Source: Nitrospirota bacterium (GTDB lineage Bacteria > Nitrospirota > Nitrospiria > Nitrospirales > Nitrospiraceae). From it: DNA of 26,258 bases. How positions within the stretch are numbered: the stretch's first letter is position 1; each line of letters opens with the position of its first letter. The stretch lies in the NCBI GenBank assembly GCA_016201805.1, contig JACQCB010000047.1:1-26258 (forward strand), in the 5' to 3' direction. The notes beneath the pieces were generated by a model, which ran no database searches, was not told the origin of the DNA, and saw nothing but the letters and a program-made list of their open reading frames with translations. Made by a program: the position numbers and the translations under genes. Shown in pieces: positions 7,001-14,999 of the stretch.

Positions 7001-7572
7001 AAGGCCGCCTTCCAGACGTCGTGATGCATCCCTGCATGCCCCAGCTCTTCATCCAGCCAGAGCGCCCATTCTTGATTAAAGTGATGCTTGAACTGATCTC
7101 CTTCATCTTCATGAAATACTGGGTCTACAAAACTCTCAATAGGATAGAGCCTGAGCAGGTGTGCGGCAAAACTGTGGATGGTCCCGATCTGGCTTTTCTC
7201 CAGTTCCTGAAGAGCCGTTGTCGCCAGTTCGTCCAGACGGGCCTTGCTGAGCGAGTAGCGAGCCAGGATCTCAACCATCTGGTCCCAGTCTCGTCGTCGC
7301 GCCGCCGCCGGAGGCGTCCCGGCGTCCAATTCCAGCAAGACGGCAAGGCGGTCGCGGAGGCGAAGCTTCATCTCGCTGGCCGCCTTGTTCGTAAACGTCA
7401 GGGCGACGATCTCGCCGACCGCCAACGGGTCCGGTTGGCGCAGAAGCAGGTGCAGCAGCCGATCCACCAACAAGGTCGTCTTCCCGGTCCCAGCCCCGGC
7501 GGTAACGACCAGATTGCAATCGGTCGCGGTTGCGGCTCGTTCACGTGCGGCCCTGTCCGGTAAAAAAGTCAT
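4087..7572 (-). CDS. addA: AddA-type helicase-nuclease subunit (UvrD/RecB family)
   Basis: This 1161-aa protein is a superfamily 1 DNA helicase with a C-terminal RecB-like nuclease. Helicase motifs in order are Walker A AGAGTGKTTLL (25-35), LTFTNKAASEMKLRLRDRL, Walker B LVDEFQDTDPVQ, VGDPKQSIYAFRRAD, SNFRSH, SIHKAKGLEFPMV and LYVAMTRAK. The nuclease shows EGVIDL followed by IADYKTD and a QxxIY segment near the end. In AddAB complexes the AddA subunit unwinds from the 3' side and cuts one strand, preparing double-strand breaks for RecA. The gene overlaps addB by 4 bp (ATGA at 7569-7572), implying translational coupling. Length is close to Bacillus AddA (about 1230 aa). A stand-alone UvrD-like helicase is excluded by the fused nuclease and the AddB neighbour. 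Confidence 0.93.
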   Translation of the reverse strand: MTFLPDRAARERAATATDCNLVVTAGAGTGKTTLLVDRLLHLLLRQPDPLAVGEIVALTFTNKAASEMKLRLRDRLAVLLELDAGTPPAAARRRDWDQMVEILARYSLSKARLDELATTALQELEKSQIGTIHSFAAHLLRLYPIESFVDPVFHEDEGDQFKHHFNQEWALWLDEELGHAGMHHDVWKAALQSLSLGDVKELAAGLAGELVPLDEGILRGVAQGESGSLPPPIRAWMTGLAERATVLRGAHAKTNTLERMLDEAVSFLQGAAQEGLPLTPGFSSGEEAGGEEGKEGGDGLDRSVPPITTTWSKEEYEEAKGIIRVAQALLNVEAGPLIPLLRLLIPFAKGCRRRFVQSGYVSFDGLLARARDLLRDHPMIRRELKKQFKSILVDEFQDTDPVQYEMILYLAEAAGREEREWRRVRLEPGKLFIVGDPKQSIYAFRRADMDAYDAVVEDYVLAQDPPGERHVLHSNFRSHSALLSPINAVFARVFPEAPIKGLQPKNDPLLAVHADAPPLSVERLELRLVRPQEPDADADAAGRAEAEELARWLREEVLDREEIRERDVPTKIKPRHVAILLRTLTKARDYLEALRRYDIPCLTEGEKHFYERQEIIDAVNLLRAAVNPHDALALVGVLRSSLGGLSDSAIEALAREGLLDYRRIVSAEAGHAVSVAPLYVLIAELHRELPIVPLPDVMDVVLSKAPLLELAAASMDHEQAVANLLKLRDIVAQCASRPDLTLPGLIAELTSRALEPPDETESPLAEDGLEDREQQGAVRLLSIHKAKGLEFPMVILAGIHRGTDRRESRILVQHDWSTGVVGMRVGELQTAGGVYVGHKLAQRQRAEQARVLYVAMTRAKRRLVLSAGLPAKSRGGESFLSRVAEAMDFDLAAIETSTIRLGEAEVPIQVVPGRDVAPRTGATEPRWREAEGDLGACLPRWSERVERWQAAKQTRLFMSPTALEEATTKSQGRASPSGSARATADAETSRLVGILAHRVLEGWEFTDDLEKLYVRVAELCRKGMSLESHVAVDVEQIEAELRGLFETFAASSSYAELRRTTILGREVPFAMPWEGDKGRHEARRSQPCIMEGVIDLVYRLDGRVWIADYKTDRVADEELEARAAGYRVQAQIYREAVARSVGAESVGVQFLFLRNGRAVQA

Positions 7573-10500
7573 CGGCTTCCCTCCCCTGCCGGGCCGGACG
7601 GCTTGCGGGGACGACGCGTTCGCGGGCTCGAAGGCACGTTGCGGTCGGCAGGCGAATCAGCCAGCTTGGCCCGCCTGATGTCCCGATAGGGCCTTACCAT
7701 CGCATGATCGCTTCGCGCTCGCCAGGACGTCGGCTGGTGGGTGGCCCGGCAGATGAGCCGATAGTCGCAGTGCTCGCAATACCCATCCGGGTAAATAAAG
7801 AACCGTCCAGCCTTGATGCCTCCGAGGACGTGGCGGAGCACTCGCTCCAGCGGCTCGCGCAACCCCGCAGTCCAGGCGTTGCCGGGAAATTCCGCGCGCG
7901 TCAGGGCCTGGCCGTGCCGTGCCTCCCACCTCTGGGCCAAATAGTAGAACCAGACCCCTTCGGCGCTCGGCGTCATTCCCTCGCCGATCAGCGCCCCGGC
8001 TTGCGTCAAACGTCCCGACAGCCCCGATCCGGCCATCGCCAGATACAGCGGCGGCTGCAAGCGCAAGCCGCGCACCGCGCCCAGCGGAAGATTCTTATCC
8101 AGGGGAACCGGCTCGCGGCTCGCCTTAAACTTGTAGTCAATGATGCGATAGGCATTGCGGGCCGCCGACCAATCCACTCGATCCAGACGACCGGCAATCG
8201 AAACGGTTTCCGGATCGCCCGTCTCGGCGGCTCCGACCGCCTCCAGCGCGCCGGTCAGCGGCTCCTCGAACAGAACCGGTTCCCATCCTTCCGCGGACAG
8301 CTCCGCCAGGTCTTCTCGCAACACGTCGCGCAGGAATCCGAGCAAACGTTCCTGATGAAGTTCCCAGACGACAGGGAACCCCACCGGATGCGTGAGCGCG
8401 AACTGGCCAAAGACTCGATGCGCCGCTTCCTGCAGAACCGTAAAAGGATCCACGGAAGACCGTGACGGCAGGACAAAATACCCCTCCTGATGGAGCCTTT
8501 CGTGACAGGCGCGAAGAATACCGTGGGCCAGGACTCCCTGTTCGATCGGCCCGATCTGATCCTCCACCTCCGGCACCACCAGGGAATCCAGCCGCAAGAC
8601 CTGTCCGGCGAAATAGCGAAAGGGGCAGGTGGCGTATTCCTGCAAAGAGGTCGGAGAGAGACCGCGTCGCTTGAGCCCAAGCCAGAAAGAGGCTAACGGA
8701 CCGGTGAGCCCGTCATAGGCGCCGAGCGTGGAGGCCACAGCCTCCTGTTCGCGGAGTGCGTGGAGCCCGCGCGTCACCAGACGCCCGGCCGGATGCACGA
8801 CCTCCAACAGTTGACGCGGAACGATGCGATCCAGGAGAAATTTGATTCCCGTTTCAACCGGCGTCAGCCGCTCGACCCGATGCGAAAGCCCCTCCTCGAA
8901 TTTTCTCGTCAGCCGCCGCGGCACCACGACCTCCGCGCCGCCGGCCTGCGATCGGATGTCCGCCAGGTAGCTGGACGGAACCAGCATGCGGCCCGCGCCA
9001 TCGGTACGCTGATAGAGCAGCATCAGTTGGTCCCGGGCCGCATCGCACAACAGCCGGAACAACAACTTCTCTTCGTCAAACCCGGCCAACTTTTCCTGGA
9101 TCTTGAACCCCAAGTCCGCCTCAAGGAACCGGCGCGGCGCATCCCGCAGAAAGGCGTCCTCCTGAATATGTCGCGGGAAGACCTTTTCGTTGAGTCCCAG
9201 GACATAGAGCGCACGAAACGGGACGCCTCGAGCCGCCATGGCGTCCAACACCTGCACGCCCATTCCACGCGAGGACTCGGTCGCTCCCACGGGGACGGTG
9301 GTCTCATCCATCAGCCGGCGAAAGGCCGCGACAAAATCCACCAGCGAAACCTCCGTCCCGAAGCGGGCCAGCTCACGCAACTCCCCCAAACTCTCGCGGA
9401 ACGTCTGGCACAGCTGGTCCGGCTGCTCTGAGGCGCTCGAAGCCGCTTTGCCTGCGAGCGGGTCCAGGAACCGATCAACGAGTGCCTGCACGTGTCTGAC
9501 ATACTCGGCCCAAGAAGCCGTCTCAGGCACCGCGCCGATCGCCTCGGTCAGAGCCGTCACGACAGACCAGGCCGCCAGGATTTGCTCGGCCGAAATTCGA
9601 GGACCGGCGCCCTCCCCTTCCTCGTCATCACGCAGCGACAACCCTGCGTCCTGAAATCCCCTCAATCGCCCCCACTCGTCGAGCCCCTTGGTGATCCCCA
9701 GACGCCGGCTGGCAAGGTCCCAGAGGTCCGGGCGCGGGAGCAGTCCCTGAGGCAGAAGGCATGAAAGGCGGAGAAACGGCGAGGCGAGGAGGTCCATCAT
9801 GTGGTCCCGGCGATAGCCGGCAACCCGAAGCTGAAGAAGTTGCATGACCGTCTTGATGAATGGGAACTCCGCCAGGGCCCGTCCCAACGTCGAGACAAAG
9901 GGGATGCCGTGCTGCACAAACACCCGGGGCAGGACCGTCTCATAGCCGGAGAACGTCCTGGCCACCACACCGATGTCCTGAAAAACATAGCCCCGCTCTT
10001 CCACCAGTCCGAGAATATCCTTGGCCACTACCGTGACTTCGTCCTCCCGTCCCGACACATTGACTAGCTGGCAGAACGGATGCGGCTCGGCACGATCGGG
10101 TTGGTGTCGGTCCGCAGACGTCTCCTTCCAATCCTCCCGCCGAGCAATCAACCCGTGGAGGTACCGTTCGAAGAAGCGTTGGGCGAACAAGAAGGAGGGA
10201 TCGTCCTTGACCAGCGGAAAAAACAGCGTCGCCGGATAGGCCCGCGAGACGGTCTGAAAGAGATCAAGCTGAATCTGCGTCAGATCGTAGAACCCGTAAT
10301 AGAAAAGCCTCCGCTGGCGATGCAGAAAGACTGACGTCGGGACACAAGATTCCGCCAAGGCGGCCAGATCGTCCTGATCGAAAGCCTGCATCCTCCCCTT
10401 CTGCGTCAGGAACGCGTCGTAGAGCGTGAGGAGGGAACGCAGCGCGGCATCGGAGACGGGGCCGGTCCGGCTCAAGGCATCGGCAAGCTCGCGCTGGGAC

Positions 10501-10928
10501 AAGGCCTCGAAGACGCGTTCGGTTTCAACTTTTGCATCCTTGATGTCCCTCACGGTTGCCCAGAGCGCCGCCCAAGCACCGGGCATCTCGACAAGGTTGG
10601 CCCAGGCGGGCGAGGCAGCCGCCGACAGGCGCAGAAGGTGATGAATCAGCTCTTTAAAGAAAAACTCCGGACGGACTTGCGAGGGAGCGTCCGCCCCGGC
10701 TTCGTTCAGCAGCCGTACGGCGAACTGATGAAAGGTGAGGAAATGGACATCGAGCAGGGCGCAGCCTTCTTCGATGCAGAGGCGCCACTTGAGGCGGCGA
10801 CGCAACGGATCGGACGGGACGATGATGGTGAGGGAAGCAAGGGGATCGTCCGCCTTGAGCCGCCGGATCTCATCGACCAGCGCGCCTTCAAGGTCGGGAT
10901 AAAAGGGACCGGTGACGATCCTGAGCAT
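7569..10928 (-). CDS. addB: AddB-type nuclease subunit (PD-(D/E)XK, Fe-S)
   Basis: This 1119-aa protein is the partner of the adjacent AddA. The C-terminal nuclease shows GRLDRVD then RIIDYK and a QPPLYLAM segment, the PD-(D/E)XK and QxxxY signatures. Iron-sulphur cysteines are placed as in AddB: one in ATCPFRYF before the nuclease and three at the end in CEHCDYRLIC. The N-terminal region (IVTGPFYPDLEGALVDEI) aligns in position with the helicase Walker A but has no GKT/S, so the ATPase is probably inactive and this subunit scans DNA, as in AddB proteins generally. After the last cysteine there is a basic tail of about 60 residues. The ATG at 10928 has no evident Shine-Dalgarno sequence; a heptamer array begins 5 bp upstream. 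Confidence 0.9.
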   Translation of the reverse strand: MLRIVTGPFYPDLEGALVDEIRRLKADDPLASLTIIVPSDPLRRRLKWRLCIEEGCALLDVHFLTFHQFAVRLLNEAGADAPSQVRPEFFFKELIHHLLRLSAAASPAWANLVEMPGAWAALWATVRDIKDAKVETERVFEALSQRELADALSRTGPVSDAALRSLLTLYDAFLTQKGRMQAFDQDDLAALAESCVPTSVFLHRQRRLFYYGFYDLTQIQLDLFQTVSRAYPATLFFPLVKDDPSFLFAQRFFERYLHGLIARREDWKETSADRHQPDRAEPHPFCQLVNVSGREDEVTVVAKDILGLVEERGYVFQDIGVVARTFSGYETVLPRVFVQHGIPFVSTLGRALAEFPFIKTVMQLLQLRVAGYRRDHMMDLLASPFLRLSCLLPQGLLPRPDLWDLASRRLGITKGLDEWGRLRGFQDAGLSLRDDEEGEGAGPRISAEQILAAWSVVTALTEAIGAVPETASWAEYVRHVQALVDRFLDPLAGKAASSASEQPDQLCQTFRESLGELRELARFGTEVSLVDFVAAFRRLMDETTVPVGATESSRGMGVQVLDAMAARGVPFRALYVLGLNEKVFPRHIQEDAFLRDAPRRFLEADLGFKIQEKLAGFDEEKLLFRLLCDAARDQLMLLYQRTDGAGRMLVPSSYLADIRSQAGGAEVVVPRRLTRKFEEGLSHRVERLTPVETGIKFLLDRIVPRQLLEVVHPAGRLVTRGLHALREQEAVASTLGAYDGLTGPLASFWLGLKRRGLSPTSLQEYATCPFRYFAGQVLRLDSLVVPEVEDQIGPIEQGVLAHGILRACHERLHQEGYFVLPSRSSVDPFTVLQEAAHRVFGQFALTHPVGFPVVWELHQERLLGFLRDVLREDLAELSAEGWEPVLFEEPLTGALEAVGAAETGDPETVSIAGRLDRVDWSAARNAYRIIDYKFKASREPVPLDKNLPLGAVRGLRLQPPLYLAMAGSGLSGRLTQAGALIGEGMTPSAEGVWFYYLAQRWEARHGQALTRAEFPGNAWTAGLREPLERVLRHVLGGIKAGRFFIYPDGYCEHCDYRLICRATHQPTSWRARSDHAMVRPYRDIRRAKLADSPADRNVPSSPRTRRPRKPSGPAGEGSR

Positions 10929-10933
10929 GACTT

Positions 10934-11010
10934 ACGCGAGACGCGAGGCGATGGGCAATAGGCCATAGGCTCTGAAGTCCATCTATTGCCTATTGCCCAT
11001 CGCCAATCTT
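10934..11010. repeat. Heptamer-array hairpin 2 (GGCAATA / CTATTGC units)
   Basis: The left arm runs in 7-bp steps: ACGCGAG (10934), ACGCGAG (10941), then GGCGATG (10947), GGCAATA (10954), GGCCATA (10961) and GGCTCTG (10968). The right arm is CTATTGC (10983), CTATTGC (10990), CCATCGC (10997). Bases 10947-10963 and 10988-11004 pair without a mismatch over 17 bp, and pairing continues inward with one mismatch. It fills almost the whole gap between the zinc-ribbon gene stop and the addB start. Confidence 0.85.
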
Positions 11011-11013
11011 TAG

Positions 11014-11184
11014 CTAGCCGGTTTCAGGCCCCATCGCCTCCCCATTGCAGTCTTGGCAAGCCCAATCTCCATCCACAAAAGACATGGGCTCGCCGCACTG
11101 GGGACAATCCGGCCGAGGCCCCTTGTCGAGAATGGGCAAAGGAGGCAACTCGATATCGAGCTCGTTGTCCTCAGCATCCATCAT
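11014..11184 (-). CDS. Small zinc-ribbon protein (56 aa)
   Basis: The product has an acidic N-terminus (MMDAEDNELDIELPPLP) and a two-knuckle zinc ribbon: CPQC at residues 27-30 and CQDC at 43-46, with the linker GEPMSFVDGDWA. Four cysteines at this spacing should bind one zinc ion. I chose ATG 11184 because GGGGAAAG sits six bases upstream; the open frame to 11370 would add a low-complexity arginine- and serine-rich stretch lying antisense to the glutaredoxin-like gene. It lies between that gene and addB, same strand, and may share their transcript. Function unknown; such proteins often contact nucleic acid or act as small adaptor modules. Confidence 0.7.
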   Translation of the reverse strand: MMDAEDNELDIELPPLPILDKGPRPDCPQCGEPMSFVDGDWACQDCNGEAMGPETG

Positions 11185-11239
11185 GAATTCTTTCCCCGTC
11201 CTGCCGACAGCGATCAGCCATGAACCCCTGTCTGACCAT

Positions 11240-11494
11240 CTAGACCGGTTTGGGTGCGAGGGCCTTCTCGACACTCTGGCGGCTGGGCACGCCGATGAAG
11301 GTGAGCCGCCCGTTGATGATCGTCGCCGGCACCGCGCGGATGGAATGCCGCTCAGCCAATTCCTGCCCATCCGGCGAATTGATGTCCACTTCGCGGTAAC
11401 TGAAGCTGTGCTTCGCCCGCAACGACTTGAACAAATTCTTGGCTGACGGACAAGCCCCGCACGTGGGCGAGTAGAGTAACGTCACATTTGCCAT
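11240..11494 (-). CDS. Glutaredoxin/thioredoxin-like small redox protein
   Basis: The product is 84 aa with a thioredoxin fold. It has a beta strand (VTLLYS), the redox motif CGAC at residues 12-15 (TCGACPSAKNLF), the second strand FSYREVDI, and the cis-proline at AVPATII (Pro56) followed by GRLTFIG. The size fits glutaredoxin-like proteins, whose CxxC pair reduces disulphides in the cytoplasm; no signal peptide is seen. A GGAG ribosome site stands seven bases or so before the ATG at 11494. The gene is first in the minus-strand block after a divergent gap, and a possible promoter lies at 11529-11558. The exact electron donor (glutathione or thioredoxin reductase) cannot be read from the sequence. 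Confidence 0.85.
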   Translation of the reverse strand: MANVTLLYSPTCGACPSAKNLFKSLRAKHSFSYREVDINSPDGQELAERHSIRAVPATIINGRLTFIGVPSRQSVEKALAPKPV

Positions 11495-11528
11495 AGATGC
11501 ACTCCTTCACAACCACAACCGCTGGGGC

Positions 11529-11558
11529 ATCTTAACACCGCGACGAAAGACCCCGCAA
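11529..11558 (-). promoter_or_regulatory. Possible promoter of the glutaredoxin-like gene
   Basis: On the minus strand, TTGCGG (plus 11553-11558) and TAAGAT (plus 11529-11534) are 18 bp apart. The -10 box matches five of six consensus bases and the -35 box is weaker. The predicted start would leave a leader of about 28 bases. Confidence 0.35.
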
Positions 11559-11576
11559 GGTCGAGGGGAAGAACGC

Positions 11577-11685
11577 GTGAGGGGTGAGGTGTAAGGAGTA
11601 AGGCGAAAAGGCCTGACCGGCTCAAATTTCTCCGTCGCCTCACGCCTCACGCCTCACGATTCACGCTTCCCGCCTCACGGCACGG
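11577..11685. repeat. Heptamer-array hairpin 3 (GTGAGGN / GCCTCAC units)
   Basis: The left arm has five 7-bp units: GTGAGGG (11577), GTGAGGT (11584), GTAAGGA (11591), GTAAGGC (11598) and GAAAAGG (11605). The right arm has GCCTCAC at 11637, 11644 and 11651, then GATTCAC, GCTTCCC, GCCTCAC and GGCACGG, all in one phase. The arms are complementary, with a loop of about 25 bases. It lies in the divergent gap 11495-11752, so it cannot be explained as a terminator for either neighbour. Confidence 0.85.
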
Positions 11686-11752
11686 CGTCCGGCTCTTGAA
11701 AATCCTCAGCCAGTCCCGCATAGTGCCCTTGCCCTTTGACAAGGAAGGCCGC

Positions 11753-12301
11753 ATGACTCGCTACGCAATGCTGACCGCCTTTGGACAGGACCGGCCTGGA
11801 ATCGTGGCGGCTCTGGCGGAAGGCCTCTTCCAACTGGGCTGTAATATCGAAGACACCTGCATGACCAGGCTCCGAGGGGAATTCACCATGATGGTCATGG
11901 TACGCCTGCCGATGCGCCTGTCTGCGAATGTCTTGGCCGAACGGCTGCTCCCCTACACCACTCCCCTCGAACTCACCGTGCTCTGCCGCGAAGTCCCCGC
12001 AAGGGCCGCTGAACGCGGGGCCGAACCGGACCTGCCGATCTTTATGCTGTCGGTCTACGGCGCCGACCATCCCGGCATCATCGCGCAGGTGGCTCGTGTG
12101 GTGGCGGATCATCGGGGCACCATCACGGACATGAATACCCGCGTCATCGGAGCGGCGGACCGCCCCGTCCATATCATGATCATGGAAGTCCAGATGCCGG
12201 CGGGGTCTCAGCCGGAAGCGTTAGGACAGGCGCTCGATCGCCTGAAGCCGTCGCTCGGCGTGGACTTGACCTTCAGGCCCCTGGAACAGGTTCGTCTCTA
12301 G
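11753..12301 (+). CDS. Two-ACT-domain regulatory protein (GcvR-like)
   Basis: The product is 182 aa and is made of two ACT domains. The first has LTAFGQDRPGIVAALAEGL (residues 7-25) and the second LSVYGADHPGIIAQVARVV (99-117), each with the DRPG/DHPG turn where ACT domains bind amino acids. This tandem form is found in the glycine-cleavage repressor GcvR and related proteins, which act by contacting other regulators rather than DNA. No DNA-binding domain is visible. ATG 11753 is preferred because AAGGAAGG lies about five bases upstream, whereas the open frame starting at 11696 begins next to the heptamer array. The gene is followed after 2 bp by def, so the two are probably co-transcribed. 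The ligand is not predictable here. Confidence 0.85.
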   Translation: MTRYAMLTAFGQDRPGIVAALAEGLFQLGCNIEDTCMTRLRGEFTMMVMVRLPMRLSANVLAERLLPYTTPLELTVLCREVPARAAERGAEPDLPIFMLSVYGADHPGIIAQVARVVADHRGTITDMNTRVIGAADRPVHIMIMEVQMPAGSQPEALGQALDRLKPSLGVDLTFRPLEQVRL

Positions 12302-12303
12302 TC

Positions 12304-12795
12304 GTGTCTGACCGGCCCATCCTCCTCTATCCTCATCCTGCGCTCAAAACACCCGCCGCGCGAGTCGCTCCGACCGACCCGGATGTCGCGGCGATCGTTC
12401 AGGACATGCTCGATACCTTGAAGGCATCCCCTGGCGTGGCGCTGGCCGCTCCGCAAATCGGACGATTGGTGCGAATCATTGTCGTAGACGTGTCGCGAAA
12501 AAAGGGGGAAGAAGGACACGGGCTCGTGGTGCTCTTGAATCCTCGCATCCTGCAGCAGGACGGCCCGCGGATCATCCGGGAAGGCTGCCTCAGCGTGCCC
12601 GACTATACCGGCAATGTCTTGCGCTATGAGCGTATCGTCGTTGAAGGCACCTTGCCCAACGGCCTGCCCCTCACCCTGGCCACCTCAGGCTTCGAGGCCC
12701 TGGCGTTCCAACATGAGCTGGACCATCTGGAAGGGACACTCTTTTTAGATCGCATTGAATCGCTGAGCACGGACCTGTTCAGAAGAAAGCGCTAG
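12304..12795 (+). CDS. def: Peptide deformylase
   Basis: This 163-aa cytoplasmic metalloenzyme removes the formyl group from the N-terminal methionine of new proteins. All three family motifs are intact: GVALAAPQIG (residues 44-53), EGCLSVP (93-99, metal ligand Cys95) and QHELDHLEGTLF (136-147, metal ligands His137 and His141 with catalytic Glu138). Length is typical. The start is a GTG at 12304, two bases after the stop of the ACT-domain gene, so translation is probably coupled. In many genomes def lies next to fmt; here the downstream gene is instead the opposite-strand TIGR04073 gene, so fmt must be elsewhere. Confidence 0.96.
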   Translation: MSDRPILLYPHPALKTPAARVAPTDPDVAAIVQDMLDTLKASPGVALAAPQIGRLVRIIVVDVSRKKGEEGHGLVVLLNPRILQQDGPRIIREGCLSVPDYTGNVLRYERIVVEGTLPNGLPLTLATSGFEALAFQHELDHLEGTLFLDRIESLSTDLFRRKR

Positions 12796-12833
12796 AGGAG
12801 CATCGGTCCTCATCAGAGCGGGCGGAATTCCGG

Positions 12834-13301
12834 CTACGGTTGCTGGAGCGGCGAGGTCGGTGCGTTGGGCCCGCCATCTGCGGAAGGGGCTGGGCCGGAT
12901 GCAGCGAGGCCGGACGTCGGCAAAACCGGTTCGGGCAATACAGGCTGCCAGACATACTCGGGCGTAAACATGGGTTGGTACTTGAGAGGAAGCGGGAAAG
13001 GAAAGGTCAACACTTCGTAGGCACCGCCGACCGTCCGCGCGATGAACCAGCCGAGGCCGTCGATGGGCCCCCGAATCGCACCGGTCACCCATCCTTCGTT
13101 GCGTCCCACCAGGTAGATCTGCTTGGGGACCTCGACCCAGCCCGTCACGAAATTCGTCGTCCCCCGCATGAACTTCTTGCCGACCTGATAGACCCAGGAC
13201 GACTCTTCGCCGCCCCCATTCGAAGACGGCTCGCCGGCCCAGCCCATGACCGGACTGTAGAGCAGGCAGAGGATAGCGAACGCGCGGCTCCAATTCTTCA
13301 T
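12834..13301 (-). CDS. Exosortase system-associated protein, TIGR04073 family
   Basis: The product is 155 aa with a Sec signal peptide (MKNWSRAFAILCLLYSPVMGWA, likely cut after residue 22), so it is exported. The core VGKKFMRGTTNFVTGWVEVPKQI (residues 40-62) matches the RGxxNxxTGWxExPKQ signature of the TIGR04073 family, followed by WVTGAIRGPIDGLGWFIARTVGGAYEVLTFPFP. The C-terminal 35 residues are proline-, serine- and alanine-rich. The family was named for co-occurrence with exosortase systems; its function is unknown and no exosortase gene is in this window. I chose ATG 13301 over 13325 because it begins the signal peptide directly and has GTGAAGA upstream. It diverges from lnt across 96 bp. 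Confidence 0.82.
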   Translation of the reverse strand: MKNWSRAFAILCLLYSPVMGWAGEPSSNGGGEESSWVYQVGKKFMRGTTNFVTGWVEVPKQIYLVGRNEGWVTGAIRGPIDGLGWFIARTVGGAYEVLTFPFPLPLKYQPMFTPEYVWQPVLPEPVLPTSGLAASGPAPSADGGPNAPTSPLQQP

Positions 13302-13397
13302 ACGATCTTCACCGTTTGAGATCATCGGCTGCCATGATACCGCATTGTTCGGCGGACTGCCAGCCTTGCAACTGTTTTCTCGTTCCGATATGGTGCG

Positions 13398-14999
13398 ATG
13401 CCAATGTCACAGCATCGCCCTCTCGCAGCGCACGTCCTCCTGGCCGGTCTCACCGGCCTCCTCTACCCCCTCTGTTTTCCTGACTTTGACCTTGGCTTTC
13501 TGGCCTGGGTGGCCCTCCTGCCCCTCCATCTTGTCCTCGCCACCGCCACCCTACGACGCGCCTTTTGGCTGGGCTGGCTGGCCGGCTTGATCGCCTTCGT
13601 CGGTGTCGTGTCGTGGGTCGTCACAGCCATGCACCTCTATGGGAAAGTGCCGCTTGCAGCCAGTAATGCCATCATGGTCCTGTTGGCCGCCTACCTGGGC
13701 CTCTACGTCGGGCTCTATGCCCTGGGGGCGACATGGCTGCACCGAGCGCTGCCTCGCCTCTCCTTGCTCGGCGCCCCCTTCCTCTGGATCGCATTGGAAT
13801 GGTTCCGCACCTATTTATTTTCCGGCCTCCCCTGGGACTTGATCGGGTATTCCCAATATCGATGGCTCACCGCGATTCAGATTGCCGACCATGCCGGCGT
13901 CTATGGCGTCTCCTTTGTGGTGGTGCTCGTCAACGTGGCTCTGGCCGAAACGGTCCTCTGGATCCTGAACCGGTCCCGACGGCCATCGGAGGGGACACGC
14001 GTTGTTCCCTTCCCCTGGCTCACCCCCGCTGCGGCCATTCTCTCGGTGAGCGTCACCCTGCTCTACGGACAGTCCCAACTCGATGCGGTCTCCACCGCGC
14101 CGGACCGATCCCTCACGATCGGCTTGGTGCAAGCCAATATCGACCAGGCCCATAAATGGGACGACGCCTATCGCCGTGAAACGCTGGACCGCTATCTGCG
14201 GCTCACCGCCCAGGCGGCCGGCGGCAGCGACCTCCTCATCTGGCCCGAAGCCGCCACGCCCTTTCTGTTCGAGCGGGAAACGGCATACCGAGGCGAAGTG
14301 ACCGACCTGGTGCGGACGCAGGGCGTGCCGCTCCTCTTGGGAAGCCCGGCGCTCCGTTATTATCCGAACGGCCGCCCGTACCTCTTGAACAGCGCGTACT
14401 TCCTGGCTCCTGACGGCGAGGTTCTCGGACGGTACGACAAGCAACACCTCGTTCCCTTCGGCGAATACATCCCGCTGAAGTCCTCCTTGCTCTTCTTCTT
14501 GGAGAAACTCGTCGAAGGGATCGGCGACTTTGAAGCGGGCACGACCGCCACCGTCCTCTCCGTCCCGGCCAAGTCCGGGACGTCCCCGGCGCCCAACCCG
14601 GCCCGATTCGGAGTCGTGATCTGCTACGAGGTGATTTTTCCAGACCTCGTGCGCGAATTCGCCCGCGGCGGAGCCGGCTTCATGGTGACGATCACCAACG
14701 ACGCCTGGTTCGGCGCCTCAGCCGCCCCCTTCCAGCACTTCGGCATGGTGGTCTTCCGGGCGGTGGAAAACCGACGCGCCTTTGCCCGCGCCGCCAACAC
14801 CGGCATCTCCGGTTTCATCGACCCGCAAGGACACATCCTGCAGGCCACGCCGATCTTCGAGGAACGGGCCGTGACCGGACGCCTTCCGGTCGAAACGACT
14901 CTCACCGTCTACAGCCGATACGGGGATGTGTTTGCCTATGCCTGTGTTATAATCACCGGACTTTTGTGCGGCGCCGCCCGGTGGCGCCGCAGGCTATAG
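13398..14999 (+). CDS. lnt: Apolipoprotein N-acyltransferase
   Basis: This 533-aa inner-membrane enzyme adds the third acyl chain to lipoproteins, the last maturation step before Lol sorting. The N-terminal half has about six hydrophobic segments and the family marks FPDFDLGFLAWVALLPL and LFSGLPWDLIGYSQY. The C-terminal half is a nitrilase-like domain with the catalytic triad Glu284 (WPEAATPF), Lys348 (YDKQHLVPFGEYIP) and Cys409 (VICYEVIFPD), then ITNDAWFG and RAVENRRAFARAANTGISG. A final hydrophobic helix (YACVIITGLLCGAA) ends the protein. The start could also be the ATG two codons later. The stop codon lies inside the left arm of a heptamer array. Confidence 0.96.
   Translation: MPMSQHRPLAAHVLLAGLTGLLYPLCFPDFDLGFLAWVALLPLHLVLATATLRRAFWLGWLAGLIAFVGVVSWVVTAMHLYGKVPLAASNAIMVLLAAYLGLYVGLYALGATWLHRALPRLSLLGAPFLWIALEWFRTYLFSGLPWDLIGYSQYRWLTAIQIADHAGVYGVSFVVVLVNVALAETVLWILNRSRRPSEGTRVVPFPWLTPAAAILSVSVTLLYGQSQLDAVSTAPDRSLTIGLVQANIDQAHKWDDAYRRETLDRYLRLTAQAAGGSDLLIWPEAATPFLFERETAYRGEVTDLVRTQGVPLLLGSPALRYYPNGRPYLLNSAYFLAPDGEVLGRYDKQHLVPFGEYIPLKSSLLFFLEKLVEGIGDFEAGTTATVLSVPAKSGTSPAPNPARFGVVICYEVIFPDLVREFARGGAGFMVTITNDAWFGASAAPFQHFGMVVFRAVENRRAFARAANTGISGFIDPQGHILQATPIFEERAVTGRLPVETTLTVYSRYGDVFAYACVIITGLLCGAARWRRRL

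Noticed and set aside
11185..11370. Upstream extension of the zinc-ribbon gene
   Set aside because: The added residues are Arg/Ser/Pro-rich and antisense-like over the glutaredoxin-like gene; the ATG at 11184 has its own ribosome site.
13366..13394. TTGCAA - 17 bp - TATGGT ahead of lnt as a promoter
   Set aside because: The -10 box ends three bases before the first lnt ATG, so the transcript would start inside the coding sequence; leaderless use is possible but unsupported.
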